A DNA stretch of 64,000 nucleotides. Source: Kordiimonas lipolytica. GTDB lineage: Bacteria; Pseudomonadota; Alphaproteobacteria; Sphingomonadales; Kordiimonadaceae. Shown piece by piece: positions 7,526 to 16,992 of the stretch (its first letter is position 1; each line of letters starts with the position of its first letter). The DNA lies in contig NZ_LRUB01000024.1 in assembly GCF_001550065.1 (NCBI RefSeq), positions 1 to 64,000 of the forward strand. Direction: 5' to 3'. The notes under the pieces are model-generated. The model was not told the origin of the DNA and ran no database searches. It was given only the letters and a program-made list of their open reading frames with translations. The position numbers and the translations under genes were made by a program.

Positions 7526-8254
7526 GTGACCAAAGCCACACGCGATCACTATACAAGCCCCGGCCTGGCCCGCGAGGAAGCCATGGCCGCCTTGTCGCCT
7601 GTGGTCATGGGGCCGTCGAACCCCTTTTGGGACAAATTCATCCATACCATGCGGATTGCGCTTCCCATCCTGGCCATTGTGCTTGGCGGGATCACGCTAC
7701 TCTGGCCCATCCTCAATGAAACGGAAGTGAGCTTCACCCTGTCGAAAGATGAGGTCGCCAAATCGGACGGCGTGATCCGCATGACCAACCTTTCATACGC
7801 CGGTACAGACGGCCTTGACCGGCTTTTCCGGGTTGAGGCCGCGTCCGGCCTGCAGGAAAACCCAAGCGCCCCGCGCGTACGCCTGACGGATATCCGCGCG
7901 GAAATGGAACTGGACCCCGGCCTGCCCGCGACCGTTGAGGCCCGCACCGGCATTTACCGCATGAAGGAAGGGACGCTGTCGCTTGTGGGCGGTGTCCATG
8001 TCAATACATCGAACGGCTACCGCCTGGATATGGCCGGGGCGGAAGTGGACCTCAAGGGCCATAAAGCCACCGGACAAGGCTCCATCACCGGGGTCTCTGA
8101 TCTTGGTACCCTAGAGGCCGGCCGTATGGAAATTCTGGTGGATGAGCGCGAAGGCCTGTTTGACGGCGGCGTGAAACTTTCCATCACACCTAAGCGCCCA
8201 AAAGGCGACCGCACCAAAGAAACACCAGCCGCAAACAGTGAGGCGAAATCATGA
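7526..8254 (+). CDS. lptC: Lipopolysaccharide export protein LptC
   Basis: Bitopic inner-membrane protein of the Lpt machine that passes LPS from the LptBFG transporter to LptA. The 242-residue protein has a cytoplasmic N-terminus, one transmembrane helix (FIHTMRIALPILAIVLGGITLLW, roughly residues 35-57) and a periplasmic beta-jellyroll region. The N-terminal tail is longer than in E. coli (191 residues), common in alphaproteobacteria. An in-frame TTG at 7505 overlapping the rnd stop is possible, but the GTG at 7526 has AGGGGG upstream and is preferred. The 3' end overlaps lptA by four bases, so translation is coupled. Confidence 0.88.
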   Translation: MTKATRDHYTSPGLAREEAMAALSPVVMGPSNPFWDKFIHTMRIALPILAIVLGGITLLWPILNETEVSFTLSKDEVAKSDGVIRMTNLSYAGTDGLDRLFRVEAASGLQENPSAPRVRLTDIRAEMELDPGLPATVEARTGIYRMKEGTLSLVGGVHVNTSNGYRLDMAGAEVDLKGHKATGQGSITGVSDLGTLEAGRMEILVDEREGLFDGGVKLSITPKRPKGDRTKETPAANSEAKS

Positions 8255-8778
8255 TGTCAAAAACCTTCAAAGCCGCCATGCTGGCGACAATGCTGCTTGG
8301 TGCACCCGGTGCGCTGGCGCAATCGGTTCTCAAGAATCATGATACCTACCAGCCGCTGGATATCTCAGCCGAACGGCTTGAGATGAAACAGCGCGAAGGC
8401 CGGGCCATTTTCCGCGGCGCCGTGAATGTAAAACAGGGCAAGATGACCCTGACATCCGACACCTTGACTGTGTTTTACGAAACCGAAGACGGCATCGAGA
8501 ACCCCAGCATCGACCGGCTTGACGCCCAGGGCAAGGTAACCCTGACATCAGAATCCGAGACCCTGTCTGGCGACTGGGCCGTATATGATGTGGACCGCCG
8601 CCTGGTCACCATCGGTGGCAATGTGGTTTTCACCCAGGGCGATAATAGCCTGCGCGGAGAACGCTTGGAGTTTGACCTGGTATCCGGCCTTGCAAAACTG
8701 GACGGGGAAGCAAGCAATGAAGGCCGCGTACGCGGCACCTTCAATGTGCCCCCGAAGAAAGACGGCGAGCCCAAATAG
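8251..8778 (+). CDS. lptA: Periplasmic LPS-bridge protein LptA
   Basis: OstA/LptA-family protein, 175 residues. A signal peptide (cleavage likely after GALA at about residue 23) is followed by the beta-jellyroll that polymerises into the periplasmic LPS bridge between LptC and LptD. Family motifs include PLDISAERLEM, GRAIFRGAVNVKQG and SLRGERLEFDL. It starts in an ATGATG overlapping the lptC stop. The gap to lptB (204 bases) is unusual for this operon and may hold a separate promoter. Confidence 0.9.
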   Translation: MMSKTFKAAMLATMLLGAPGALAQSVLKNHDTYQPLDISAERLEMKQREGRAIFRGAVNVKQGKMTLTSDTLTVFYETEDGIENPSIDRLDAQGKVTLTSESETLSGDWAVYDVDRRLVTIGGNVVFTQGDNSLRGERLEFDLVSGLAKLDGEASNEGRVRGTFNVPPKKDGEPK

Positions 8779-8982
8779 CCCGGCCAAACGGGATTTCAAG
8801 TCACGTTTCACAGAGATTTCTTTGCCCGCTCTTTTAGGAATTTTCCTACCTAATGGGCTGGCGTAAACATCTTATTCATGATTTATTGACAATGCTTATG
8901 CATGAAATGAGCCAACACCCAGGTCGGCTTTAGCAAAGCATGGGGGATGGCCCGGGTTTCGGGCCACATCGAGAGGCAGTTT

Positions 8983-9762
8983 ATGAGTGCAGACACAGAC
9001 ATCAAGGCAGGTAGCGCCCACCCTCTGACAGGCGGGACTGCAGAAGGCCTTATCATCGACGGTATCGGAAAGTCCTATAGTGGCCGCCCGATCCTGCGCG
9101 ATGTGTCCCTGTCTGTTCACCGCGGCGAAGTAGTCGGGCTTCTGGGCCCCAACGGCGCGGGCAAAACCACCTGTTTCTATTCCATCACCGGGCTGATCGC
9201 ACCAGACCATGGCCGCGTGATGCTGGACGGCACCGAGATCACCCACCTGCCCATGTACCGCCGGGCGCGGCTTGGCATCGGTTACCTGCCGCAGGAAACA
9301 TCGATTTTTCGCGGCATGACCGTGGAGGACAATATCCGTGCCGTGCTTGAAGTGGTGGAGACAGACCGCAAGCTTCGCGACGCGATGCTCGACAAGCTGC
9401 TGGAAGAATTTTCGATCACGCATCTCAGGAACACGCCTGCGCTTGCGCTTTCGGGCGGTGAACGCCGCCGCTGCGAGATTGCCCGGGCCCTGGCGGCGCG
9501 CCCCAGCTTCGTGCTGTTGGACGAACCGTTCGCCGGCATCGACCCGATTGCCATCGCCGATATTCGGGAGCTGACGGCCCACCTGAAAGACCGCGGCATC
9601 GGCGTGCTGATCACAGATCACAACGTGCGCGAGACCCTAGATATCATCGATCGGGCCTACATCATCTATGAAGGTCACGTTCTGTTTGAAGGCAACGCAG
9701 AAGCCGTCCTGAAAGACCCGGATGTCCGCCGGGTGTACCTGGGCGAAAGCTTCAGCCTGTAG
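8983..9762 (+). CDS. lptB: LPS export ABC transporter ATPase LptB
   Basis: Cytoplasmic ATPase of the LptB2FG transporter that powers LPS extraction. The 259-residue protein has Walker A GPNGAGKTT, Q-loop YLPQETSIFRGMTVEDN, signature LSGGERRR, Walker B FVLLDEPFAG and H-loop ITDHNVRETL, a close match to LptB throughout. An upstream ATG at 8947 is possible, but the ATG at 8983 follows GAGAGG and is preferred. The upstream 204-base gap includes TTGACA at 8886-8891 without a clear -10. rpoN starts 11 bases after the stop. Confidence 0.95.
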   Translation: MSADTDIKAGSAHPLTGGTAEGLIIDGIGKSYSGRPILRDVSLSVHRGEVVGLLGPNGAGKTTCFYSITGLIAPDHGRVMLDGTEITHLPMYRRARLGIGYLPQETSIFRGMTVEDNIRAVLEVVETDRKLRDAMLDKLLEEFSITHLRNTPALALSGGERRRCEIARALAARPSFVLLDEPFAGIDPIAIADIRELTAHLKDRGIGVLITDHNVRETLDIIDRAYIIYEGHVLFEGNAEAVLKDPDVRRVYLGESFSL

Positions 9763-9773
9763 GAGGTGGAGAC

Positions 9774-11357
9774 GTGGCGCTAACGCCAAGACTTGATCTC
9801 AGACAAAGTCAACAGCTGGTGATGACTCCCCAGCTGCAGCAGGCGATCAAGCTTTTGCAACTCTCCAACCTGGAACTGGCCGACTATGTCTCGACCGAGG
9901 TCGAGCGCAACCCGCTTCTGGAAATGGGCGAGCCCGGTGAGGGCGGCAGCGGCGACGAAGGCGGCAACCCCGGCGAGAGCGATTTCAGCGACTCCAATTT
10001 GCGCGAAGGCGGCGACGCCCGCGACGGCAGCGACGGCATCGTTGCAGCCGACAAAAGCATGGATAGCGATTTCGATACGTCATCGGGTTCCGACGGCGCA
10101 CTGGACGCCAACTTCGAGACCAACATCTACAATAACGACGCAGTCTCCGACCGCGTTCCCCAGGAAGGCGGTGCCGGCAGCGGGTCGCTTTCCTATGAAG
10201 GCGGTGGTGCCATCAAGGGTGGCGGCGGTTTCTCAGACGAACGCAGCCTGGACCAAACCCTTGAGGGCGAGGAAAACCTGCATGATTTCCTGATGCGCCA
10301 GATGGCCGTGTTGCTGCAGGAACCGGCAGACCGGCTGATCGCGACCCACCTGATCGACCTGGTGGACGAATCCGGCTATGTGAATGCGGACGACGCGAGT
10401 GAAGTGGGTGAACAACTGGGAGCCTCCAAGCAAGACATCGAGCGGGTTCTTGAGGCCCTGCAAACCCTCGAACCTTCAGGCTGCTTTGCCCGTAGCCTGT
10501 CCGAATGTCTCGCAATCCAGCTCAAGGAGTTGGACCGGTATGACCCCGCGATGCAGGCGCTCGTTGAAAACCTGGAACTTTTGGCCAAGCGCGACATGGC
10601 GGCCTTGAAGCGGCTTTGCGGCGTTGACCAGAACGACCTGGCGGACATGATCAAGGAAATCCGCCTGCTGAACCCGAAACCGGGCCTCGCTTACGGCGGG
10701 CAGGCGGTACAGCCTGTGGTGCCTGACATTTTCGTGCAAAAAAGCCGTGCTGGCACCTGGGTGGTGGAGCTGAATACCGATACCCTGCCAAAGGTGCTGG
10801 TGAACCAGCAGTATCTGACCGAACTGGGCGACGTGGGTGGCGGCAAGGAAGCCAAAGCTTTCGTTTCCGACTGCCTGTCGAACGCCAACTGGTTGGTGAA
10901 AGCGCTGGATCAGCGGGCACGAACCATTCTCAAGGTCGCGACCGCGCTGGTGAAAACCCAGAGCCAGTTTTTCGAGCATGGTGTCAGGTTCCTGAAGCCG
11001 CTGACGCTGAAGGACATCGCCGACGAGATCGAGATGCACGAATCTACCGTCTCACGCGTAACCAACAACAAGTTCATGTCCTGCCCACGCGGCATGTTCG
11101 AGCTGAAATATTTCTTCACATCGGCAATTTCCGCGGGCGATGGCGGTGATGCGCATTCGTCCGAGTCGGTCAAATTCCGTCTCAAGGAGCTGATCGACGA
11201 CGAGGATCCGAAGAAGATTCTGTCCGACGACAAGCTGGTGATCATGATGAAGGCTGAGGGCATCGACATCGCACGCCGCACGGTTGCAAAGTACCGCGAA
11301 GCCATGAAGATCCCATCTTCCGTTCAGCGCCGCCGCCTGAAAAACATGGGCAGCTAG
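9774..11357 (+). CDS. rpoN: RNA polymerase sigma-54 factor RpoN
   Basis: Sigma-54, 527 residues, GTG start preceded by GGAGGTGGAG. Region I is the Gln/Leu-rich activator-interaction segment (RQSQQLVMTPQLQQAIKLLQ). Region II, about residues 55-160, is acidic, Gly/Ser-rich and probably disordered. The core-binding and DNA-binding regions follow, with the helix-turn-helix around LKDIADEIEMHESTVSRVTNN and the diagnostic RpoN box ARRTVAKYRE at 500-509. It directs -24/-12 promoters and needs an AAA+ activator such as the LuxO-like protein at 16993. The position between lptB and hpf is the classic one. Confidence 0.97.
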   Translation: MALTPRLDLRQSQQLVMTPQLQQAIKLLQLSNLELADYVSTEVERNPLLEMGEPGEGGSGDEGGNPGESDFSDSNLREGGDARDGSDGIVAADKSMDSDFDTSSGSDGALDANFETNIYNNDAVSDRVPQEGGAGSGSLSYEGGGAIKGGGGFSDERSLDQTLEGEENLHDFLMRQMAVLLQEPADRLIATHLIDLVDESGYVNADDASEVGEQLGASKQDIERVLEALQTLEPSGCFARSLSECLAIQLKELDRYDPAMQALVENLELLAKRDMAALKRLCGVDQNDLADMIKEIRLLNPKPGLAYGGQAVQPVVPDIFVQKSRAGTWVVELNTDTLPKVLVNQQYLTELGDVGGGKEAKAFVSDCLSNANWLVKALDQRARTILKVATALVKTQSQFFEHGVRFLKPLTLKDIADEIEMHESTVSRVTNNKFMSCPRGMFELKYFFTSAISAGDGGDAHSSESVKFRLKELIDDEDPKKILSDDKLVIMMKAEGIDIARRTVAKYREAMKIPSSVQRRRLKNMGS

Positions 11358-11662
11358 AAAGCCGCAAGGACAGCCCCTTGGAAAACCGCATGCTGAGTCG
11401 TTTTCAGCCCTTGCAAAACCGGCCGTTGATCCACACATAAAAACTTGTGGAGATTCAAAAATTTGACACAAATCAAGGTGGATTAACCACACTTAAACCA
11501 TCTTTTGTGGTAGGCTGAAACTTCCAGCCGCAATGGGTGGAAAGCGGTGCCAGTGTCGGACGGGGACAGACGCTGGAACTCAACGCCGCAGCCGGGCCGC
11601 GACGGCCCGTGGTATAGTAGCGGTAGCCTCCCCGGCTACCTGAGAAAGGATGATTGGCTCCT
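11358..11662 (+). promoter_or_regulatory. rpoN-hpf intergenic region with two hairpins
   Basis: About 300 bases without a gene. A TTGACA occurs at 11463-11468 without a convincing -10. Two stable hairpins lie close to hpf: CGGGCC/GGCCCG at 11593-11598/11604-11609 and a perfect 7-bp stem with 5-base loop at 11622-11628/11634-11640. TATAGT at 11613-11618 sits between them and could be a -10 element. The second hairpin ends 22 bases before the chosen hpf ATG, so it could affect hpf translation or expose an hpf-only transcript. I see no sigma-54 site matching TGGCAC-N5-TTGC. Confidence 0.35.
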
Positions 11663-12247
11663 ATGGATATCAATGTTACTGGACGGAAAATGAATGTTGG
11701 TGAATCTCTGACCCAGCATGTCGAAGAACGCCTCGAAACTGTCGCAGAAAAGTTCTTTAGCCGCACCATTGATGCAAACGCCACTTTTGTCAAAGAAGGA
11801 CACTTATACCGAGTTGATGTATCGCTTCACGCCAACCAGGGCATCAATATGCAGGCCCACGCGGAAGCGGATGACCCCTATGCTGCATTCGAACTTGCAG
11901 CCGATAAAATAGAAAAACAGTTGCGTCGATACAAACGACGCCTTAAGAACCACCACCACGTACCACAGCGCGAGATTGCAGTAGAGGTCGCAAGCGACCT
12001 GATACTCGCGCCGGAAGAAGAAGATGCCGAGGGCATGCTGAACGGCGATAGCGCCGAAAGCCAACCGTTAATCATTGCGGAGAACAAGAAAGAGATCCCC
12101 CACGTGAGTGTGCGGGACGCCGTGATGTTGATGGACTTGGCCGATGCCAGCGTCTTCATGTTCCGTAATCGCAAGGGCGATACGCTGGACGTGGTTTACC
12201 GTAGGCCGGATGGCAACATCGGGTGGATCAGCCCAAGTGCCGCCTAA
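11663..12247 (+). CDS. hpf: Ribosome hibernation-promoting factor, long form
   Basis: Ribosome-associated factor that binds the 30S mRNA/tRNA channel and drives 100S dimers in starvation. The protein has about 194 residues: an S30AE/YfiA-type N-terminal domain (DINVTGRKMNVGESL to KNHHHVPQ, residues 1-105), an acidic linker, and a C-terminal dimerisation domain (VSVRDAVMLMDLADASVFMFRN...DVVYRRPDGNIGWI). This is the long form, unlike the enteric short Hpf. The ATG at 11663 fits the family start; a TTG nine bases earlier is also open. It lies in the conserved rpoN-hpf-ptsN order. Confidence 0.92.
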   Translation: MDINVTGRKMNVGESLTQHVEERLETVAEKFFSRTIDANATFVKEGHLYRVDVSLHANQGINMQAHAEADDPYAAFELAADKIEKQLRRYKRRLKNHHHVPQREIAVEVASDLILAPEEEDAEGMLNGDSAESQPLIIAENKKEIPHVSVRDAVMLMDLADASVFMFRNRKGDTLDVVYRRPDGNIGWISPSAA

Positions 12248-12321
12248 CGCGTAAACAGGTTGGAAACTGACAAGAGGGTAAACCGGGCCCGCCGCTTGTG
12301 GGCCCGGATGAGAGAGAGATC

Positions 12322-12783
12322 ATGGAGATCGAAGATCTGCTTTCAGCAGAGAACGTACTTGGTGACTTCAAAGCATCAAGCAAGAAACAGACATTGCAAT
12401 CCCTGTCCCGCAAGCTCGCTGACTTTGCCGGGGTGGATAGCCGTCTTGTATTCGACAAGCTTCTCGAACGCGAAAAACTGGGCAGCACCGGCGTTGGTAA
12501 AGGTGTGGCCATTCCGCACGCCCGCGTCGAAGGCCTGGACGAGATCAAGGGGCTGTTCGCGCGGCTCGCGAGCCCGATTGACTTTGATTCCGTTGATGAC
12601 CAGCCGGTAGACATCGTCTTCATGCTGCTCGCGCCCACAGACGCGGGCGCAGATCACCTGAAGGCGCTTGCCCGTGTGTCGCGCCTGTTGCGCGACGAAG
12701 CCACACTGAAGAAGCTGCGGGCGACATCGGACGACAGCGCGCTTTATGCCATGCTCGCCCAACCTGCCAGCAACGCTGCCTGA
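12322..12783 (+). CDS. ptsN: Nitrogen-PTS enzyme IIA (PtsN)
   Basis: EIIA-Ntr, the output protein of the nitrogen phosphotransferase system, which regulates potassium transport, sigma-54-linked functions and stress responses through its phosphorylation state. The protein has 153 residues; the phospho-acceptor is H66 in GVAIPHARVEGL, and HLKALARVSRLLRD matches the family C-terminal region. An in-frame GTG at 12298 is open, but the ATG at 12322 after GAGAGAG is preferred. No ptsP or HPr gene is visible in the window. trkH, a potassium channel of the type often tied to PtsN, is encoded at 50662. Confidence 0.93.
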   Translation: MEIEDLLSAENVLGDFKASSKKQTLQSLSRKLADFAGVDSRLVFDKLLEREKLGSTGVGKGVAIPHARVEGLDEIKGLFARLASPIDFDSVDDQPVDIVFMLLAPTDAGADHLKALARVSRLLRDEATLKKLRATSDDSALYAMLAQPASNAA

Positions 12784-12860
12784 GCCCTCGCCCAACAGGG
12801 CGTATCACGATCTTGCTGCAAACATCACCCCCAGGCACGCGGTGCTCTTGGGACTGGTAT

Positions 12861-12909
12861 CGCTGTCCTCTATATCTGCTTTCAGAGCTAGAAAAATATA
12901 GAGACAGCG
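12861..12909 (+). promoter_or_regulatory. Long inverted repeat just upstream of the CAAX protease gene
   Basis: Arms 12861-12875 and 12896-12909 are complementary over 14 bp with a single bulged base and a 20-base loop. The right arm ends 8 bases before the ATG at 12918, where the Shine-Dalgarno would lie. It could fold in the mRNA and limit ribosome access, or be an operator. No T run follows, so it is not a terminator. Confidence 0.5.
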
Positions 12910-12917
12910 AGACCCCA

Positions 12918-13709
12918 ATGAACAACCTGAAAACCTTCCTTCTGAAGCGACCAGTCGTCGGATCGGCATGCCTGATCGCCATCAGCTTGCTGCTTGTCCT
13001 TGGCATTCCCTATCTGTTGGGCAGCCAGCCTGAGCTGAAACTGATCGCTAAAACCTCAACCCGCCTGCTGGCCGCAATCGCCGCAGCTTATCTCCTTTGG
13101 AAAATGAACTGGGCGTGGGACGCGGGCCTCACGCGGCGGCCATGGCGCAGGCGTTGGTGGATTGCCCCCCTGCCCATGCTTGCCATCGTTGGCATCAACC
13201 TTCTGGGCGTGAACTGGTCGAAACTTGCTTTCACACCCACCGCCACAGCCGGCTGGCTGGGCTATAACCTCTCGGTCGGGCTATTTGAGGAACTCCTGCT
13301 GCGGGGTGTGTGTTTCTGCCTGCTGGCCACAGCGTGGCGCCAGCGCAAGAACGGCTTGCTTCTAGCGGCCGTCACCCAAGGCGCCATCTTCGGCCTTCTG
13401 CACCTGATCAATCTCGTGCACGCGCCTGTGCTGGATACCGTCAGCCAGACTGTCTATGCCACCCTGCTGGGCATCGGGTTCGCGGGCATGACCGTATTCT
13501 GCCGTAGCATCTGGCCAGCAGTCATGGTGCACACCGCCATCAATCTGGCGGGCTCGATGAACAGCGACCTGGTGCCGGGCGCCATCCAGGCTGAAGGCTC
13601 GCTGGAAGGATATATTGTGGCGACGGTGGTAATTTTGCTGGTGTCGGCCCTGCCGGGCGTGTGGCAGCTCAGAAAAGAACAGCGAGCGCTCGTGGGCGCT
13701 TCTGCCTAA
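12918..13709 (+). CDS. CPBP-family intramembrane (CAAX-type) protease
   Basis: Membrane protein of 263 residues in the CAAX prenyl protease/bacteriocin-processing (ABI, Pfam CPBP) family. It has about seven hydrophobic segments and the family motifs: EE at 124-125 with R129 in EELLLRG, H162 in FGLLHLIN and H205 in VMVHTAIN. In this family the Glu and His residues form the glutamic-protease active site. Bacterial members act in bacteriocin immunity, protein secretion or unknown processing; the substrate here is unknown. A longer frame begins at 12813, but the ATG at 12918 fits the family start. It ends 4 bases inside the convergent truA. Confidence 0.85.
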   Translation: MNNLKTFLLKRPVVGSACLIAISLLLVLGIPYLLGSQPELKLIAKTSTRLLAAIAAAYLLWKMNWAWDAGLTRRPWRRRWWIAPLPMLAIVGINLLGVNWSKLAFTPTATAGWLGYNLSVGLFEELLLRGVCFCLLATAWRQRKNGLLLAAVTQGAIFGLLHLINLVHAPVLDTVSQTVYATLLGIGFAGMTVFCRSIWPAVMVHTAINLAGSMNSDLVPGAIQAEGSLEGYIVATVVILLVSALPGVWQLRKEQRALVGASA

Positions 13710-14449
13710 TACTCTACGCGCTTGAAATAAAGACCGTCCGGCGGGGCATTGAGCCCAAGCGCCTGGCGGTCACGCGCCTCAAGTGCCGCCTTCACGTCAT
13801 CCTTTGTCCAGTTGCCTTCGCCCACCAGCTTCAGCGTGCCTATGATGGACCTGATCTGGTGATGGAGGAACGACCTTGCGCCAGCAAGCAGCCGCACCTC
13901 GTCGCCTTCGCGCTCAACCGTCAGATAGTCCATGGTCTTGATCGGGCTTTTCGCCTGGCAAGCCACATGCCGGAAGGTGGTAAAGTCGTGCTGGCCTACT
14001 AGAACCTGCGCCGCCTCGTGCATGGCATCGGCGTCCAGCGGCGTTTTCACATGCCACTTGAGACCAGCATCGAACGTGAGCGGCGCGCGACGGTTGGCAA
14101 TGCGGTACACATAGTGACGCTTGAGGGCGTCAAAACGGGCATTGAACTCAGCATCCACAGCCTCAACCTTCACAATAGCGACCGTGTTCCTGGGCTGCAT
14201 ATGGTAGTTCAGCGCCCCTTGAACCTGATCCGGTGTCATCTCACGCTCAAGATCAAAATGGGCGATCTGCCCCAACGCATGCACGCCCGCGTCTGTCCGG
14301 CCCGAACCGGTCACCCGGACATTTTCATTCGGCGCGAATTTTTTGATCGCATCCTCAATGGTGGCCTGCACTGACGCACCATTGTCCTGACGCTGCCAAC
14401 CCACAAAGGGGCGGCCATCATATTCAATTGTCAGCTTGAAGCGCTGCAT
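13706..14449 (-). CDS. truA: tRNA pseudouridine(38-40) synthase TruA
   Basis: Converts U38, U39 and U40 of the tRNA anticodon arm to pseudouridine. The protein has 247 residues, normal length. The catalytic aspartate is D53 in [14 protein letters not shown]. Other family blocks include [16 protein letters not shown] at the N-terminus and [17 protein letters not shown]. It is the third gene of def-fmt-truA, 9 bases downstream of fmt. Confidence 0.96.
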   Translation of the reverse strand: MQRFKLTIEYDGRPFVGWQRQDNGASVQATIEDAIKKFAPNENVRVTGSGRTDAGVHALGQIAHFDLEREMTPDQVQGALNYHMQPRNTVAIVKVEAVDAEFNARFDALKRHYVYRIANRRAPLTFDAGLKWHVKTPLDADAMHEAAQVLVGQHDFTTFRHVACQAKSPIKTMDYLTVEREGDEVRLLAGARSFLHHQIRSIIGTLKLVGEGNWTKDDVKAALEARDRQALGLNAPPDGLYFKRVEY

Positions 14450-14458
14450 GATGGCTCC

Positions 14459-15373
14459 TCAGTCGAACCGCGTGCCCTTGGGCACGCTGAAACCGCGCAG
14501 CAATTCTTCGCGGTCCATTGCCGCCTTACCCGCACGCTGACCACGGTCGATCCTGTAAGCACCCTGGCCGCACGCGACCAGAAGCCTGTCATCAAGGGCC
14601 GTACCCGCGTCACCCGAAGCATCTTCCACGCTTCCCGCAAGGATTTTCAGCCGCTCGCCATCCACCATGGTCCAGGCCCCGGGGAAGGGAAACAGGCCGC
14701 GCACCTGCCGGTCAACCGCGTCCGCGCCCAAAGTCCAGTCCACCTTGGCTTCGGCCTTGTCGATCTTGTGGGCGTAGGTCACGCCTTCTTCCGTCTGCGG
14801 CTCCGCCGTGTGCGACCCGTCAGCCAGGCCCTCGATCGCCTCCACGATCAGCTCGCCGCCCATGGCCGCCAGCCTGTCATGCAGGCTCAGCGTCGTGTCA
14901 TTCGGCGCGATGTCGGTTTCCGCGCGCATCAGCACGGGACCCGTATCAAGCCCGGCTTCCATCTGCATGATGCAAACGCCGGTCTTTTCGTCCCCTGCCA
15001 TAACCGCCCGGTGGATGGGCGCGGCCCCGCGCCAGCGCGGCAAAAGGCTCGCGTGCACGTTGACGCAGCCATGCTTTGGCGCGTCCAGCACCGCCTGCGG
15101 CAATATCTGGCCATATGCCACGACAACCGCAACATCGAGACCAAGCGCGGCGAACTCTGCCTGCGTAGCCGTGTCGCGCATCGACTTCGGTGTATAGACC
15201 GGAATGCCCTGACTTTCCGCCCAGGCATGAACGGGCGACGGCCGCTCTTTCTTGCCGCGCCCGGCGGGGGCAGGCGGCTGGCTATAGACAGCCACCACGT
15301 CATGTGAGGAGGCTGCAAGCGCCTTCAAGGTTGGCAGGGCGAAATCGGGGGTGCCCATAAAGGCAATGCGCAT
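14459..15373 (-). CDS. fmt: Methionyl-tRNA formyltransferase
   Basis: Transfers the formyl group of 10-formyl-THF to initiator Met-tRNA. The protein has 304 residues with the N-terminal formyltransferase domain and a C-terminal OB-like domain. The catalytic triad residues N105, H107 ([13 protein letters not shown]) and D143 (GLDTGPV) are present, and the start [12 protein letters not shown] is characteristic. It lies 13 bases after def, the functional partner that later removes the formyl group. Confidence 0.97.
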   Translation of the reverse strand: MRIAFMGTPDFALPTLKALAASSHDVVAVYSQPPAPAGRGKKERPSPVHAWAESQGIPVYTPKSMRDTATQAEFAALGLDVAVVVAYGQILPQAVLDAPKHGCVNVHASLLPRWRGAAPIHRAVMAGDEKTGVCIMQMEAGLDTGPVLMRAETDIAPNDTTLSLHDRLAAMGGELIVEAIEGLADGSHTAEPQTEEGVTYAHKIDKAEAKVDWTLGADAVDRQVRGLFPFPGAWTMVDGERLKILAGSVEDASGDAGTALDDRLLVACGQGAYRIDRGQRAGKAAMDREELLRGFSVPKGTRFD

Positions 15374-15386
15374 GGGAAGCTCTCCC

Positions 15387-15905
15387 TTAAAGGACCTTGG
15401 TGTCCTTGGTTGCCTTCTGGACTTTCTTGATGATCATATTGCGCTTCAGGCGCGACAGATAATCAATGAATACAACACCGTTCAGGTGGTCGATCTCATG
15501 CTGCACGCAGGTGGCCATCAGACCTTCCATCAGCTCATGCTGCTCTTTGCCGTCATAGTCCAGGTATTTAACCTTCACGGCTGCCGGGCGCTCCACCTCG
15601 GCATAATGCTCGGGCACCGACAGGCAGCCTTCATTATAAACATTGAATTCTGGCGACTCCCAGGTAATCTCCGGGTTCACCAGGAAAATCGGCTGGCGAT
15701 CTTCCTCATCCCCTTCGGTATCCAGAACAATCACCCGCTTCGGTACCGCTACCTGAATGGCAGCCAGGCCAATGCCCGGCGCGTCATACATGGTCTCCAG
15801 CATGTCGTCCATCAGGCGCCGCAGGTCGTCATCCACCTGACCGACAGGGTCAGACAGGGTTTTCAGAAGCGGGTCTGGCACATTCACGATTTGCAGTTTC
15901 GACAT
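15387..15905 (-). CDS. def: Peptide deformylase
   Basis: Fe(II)-dependent hydrolase that removes the N-formyl group from nascent proteins. The protein has 172 residues and all three family motifs: GIGLAAIQV at 45-53, EGCLSVP with metal ligand C94, and HEIDHLNG with H136, E137 and H140. It is first of the def-fmt-truA operon. Confidence 0.97.
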   Translation of the reverse strand: MSKLQIVNVPDPLLKTLSDPVGQVDDDLRRLMDDMLETMYDAPGIGLAAIQVAVPKRVIVLDTEGDEEDRQPIFLVNPEITWESPEFNVYNEGCLSVPEHYAEVERPAAVKVKYLDYDGKEQHELMEGLMATCVQHEIDHLNGVVFIDYLSRLKRNMIIKKVQKATKDTKVL

Positions 15906-15994
15906 GCTCGGTTTCCTTAAAGGATCAATACTCAGTACTTTTCTTATGGGCTTTACCTATGGTTGGCGCCCTTCTCCGTCAAGCTGAAAGCGGC

Positions 15995-16336
15995 CTAAAA
16001 CTCCGAAATCGGGGCATCAGGCACATATTTGCTGGTGCTGTCTTCAATCTCGATCACCCAGAGGTCCGGGTCGAAACCGCGTTTCTTGGCGATAAGCGCA
16101 TCCGCCGCCTGTTCATCCTGGCCTTCAGCCGCACCCAAGCGCCGCCAGATGCGATTGCCGTCGAAATCCAGAGACTGCTCGAAAAGGAGCACACCGTCCT
16201 TGAAGCGGTTTACCTTCAGGATAACCCCGCCGCGCTCCGCATCGCCCTTGGCAACCACAAAAGACGGCATGTCTGCGCCAAAACAAGTGCGCAGATGGGC
16301 ATCAATCCAAAACTTTGTTGAAAGGCGTGCAGTCAT
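15995..16336 (-). CDS. DUF1491 family protein
   Basis: A 113-residue protein of the alphaproteobacterial DUF1491 family, of unknown function. Typical features are the start RLSTKFWIDAHLR, the central RGGVILKVNRF and the C-terminal DPDLWVIEIED. No membrane segment. The ATG at 16336 is chosen over one twelve codons upstream because it gives the family N-terminus. It sits between def and the PilZ gene on the same strand. The family is nearly restricted to Alphaproteobacteria, which supports the taxonomic assignment. Confidence 0.82.
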   Translation of the reverse strand: MTARLSTKFWIDAHLRTCFGADMPSFVVAKGDAERGGVILKVNRFKDGVLLFEQSLDFDGNRIWRRLGAAEGQDEQAADALIAKKRGFDPDLWVIEIEDSTSKYVPDAPISEF

Positions 16337-16393
16337 GGAAAGGATATGCGCCAAGGAGCGCAGCCCGGTCAAGGGAGAAGAAAAGAGGGTGAC

Positions 16394-16765
16394 TTAATCG
16401 TCTTCACTGAGACCAAGCACGTGCAGGCGGTCTTCGAACATGCGCTTGATCACATCCGGGCCCACATTGAAGGCGACCCCCAGAAGCTCACCCTTGGCCC
16501 AGGCAACCGTTGCCGGGATTTCACCGCGACCGGTCATGACCAGCTCAATCTCGACACCGTCCTGAAGCGGCAGGTCCACCCGTACCCGGGCACCGCCGAG
16601 CGACAGGTTCCATATCTGGCAGGAAAGCTCATGCTTGCCCACCCTGATTTTGGCAGGCCAAAGCACGGACCGACGTTTAAAGCGCCGGCTGTCCAATCCT
16701 TCGGCTTGGGCCTCTTCAGCCTCTGCCGTCTTATTCAAAGTGTCTTTTGCCACGTCTTGCGCCAC
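16394..16765 (-). CDS. PilZ-domain protein
   Basis: A 123-residue protein with a single PilZ domain after a 25-residue acidic/helical N-terminus. The c-di-GMP-binding elements are visible: an Arg cluster RRFKRR at 27-32 (fits RxxxR) and NLSLGGAR at 53-60 (fits D/N-x-S-x-x-G). It probably senses c-di-GMP and acts through protein contact, since no effector domain is attached. The gene ends 57 bases before the DUF1491 start, and its upstream region is shared with the divergent LuxO-like regulator. Confidence 0.85.
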   Translation of the reverse strand: MAQDVAKDTLNKTAEAEEAQAEGLDSRRFKRRSVLWPAKIRVGKHELSCQIWNLSLGGARVRVDLPLQDGVEIELVMTGRGEIPATVAWAKGELLGVAFNVGPDVIKRMFEDRLHVLGLSEDD

Positions 16766-16992
16766 GCCACCAATGAACGATACCTGCAGGTTTGCACAGG
16801 TATGCTACCACAATTCCGCATTCAGACTATAGCCTTAACCGGTAAACCAAAAATGACCAAATCCATAGAATTTTCCTAAATTGCCCCGAAGCGCCCACCC
16901 GAAGAACCCATACGGGTGGTGGTGCAAGGAGATGCTTGTTTATGGGTACGCCATTCGGTACCAATAGAGAACCGGGGGGTAAGGAGCGCTCT

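Noticed and set aside
8886..8914. Promoter with TTGACA upstream of lptB
   Set aside because: No acceptable -10 hexamer occurs at 16-18 bases, so it is not listed as a feature.
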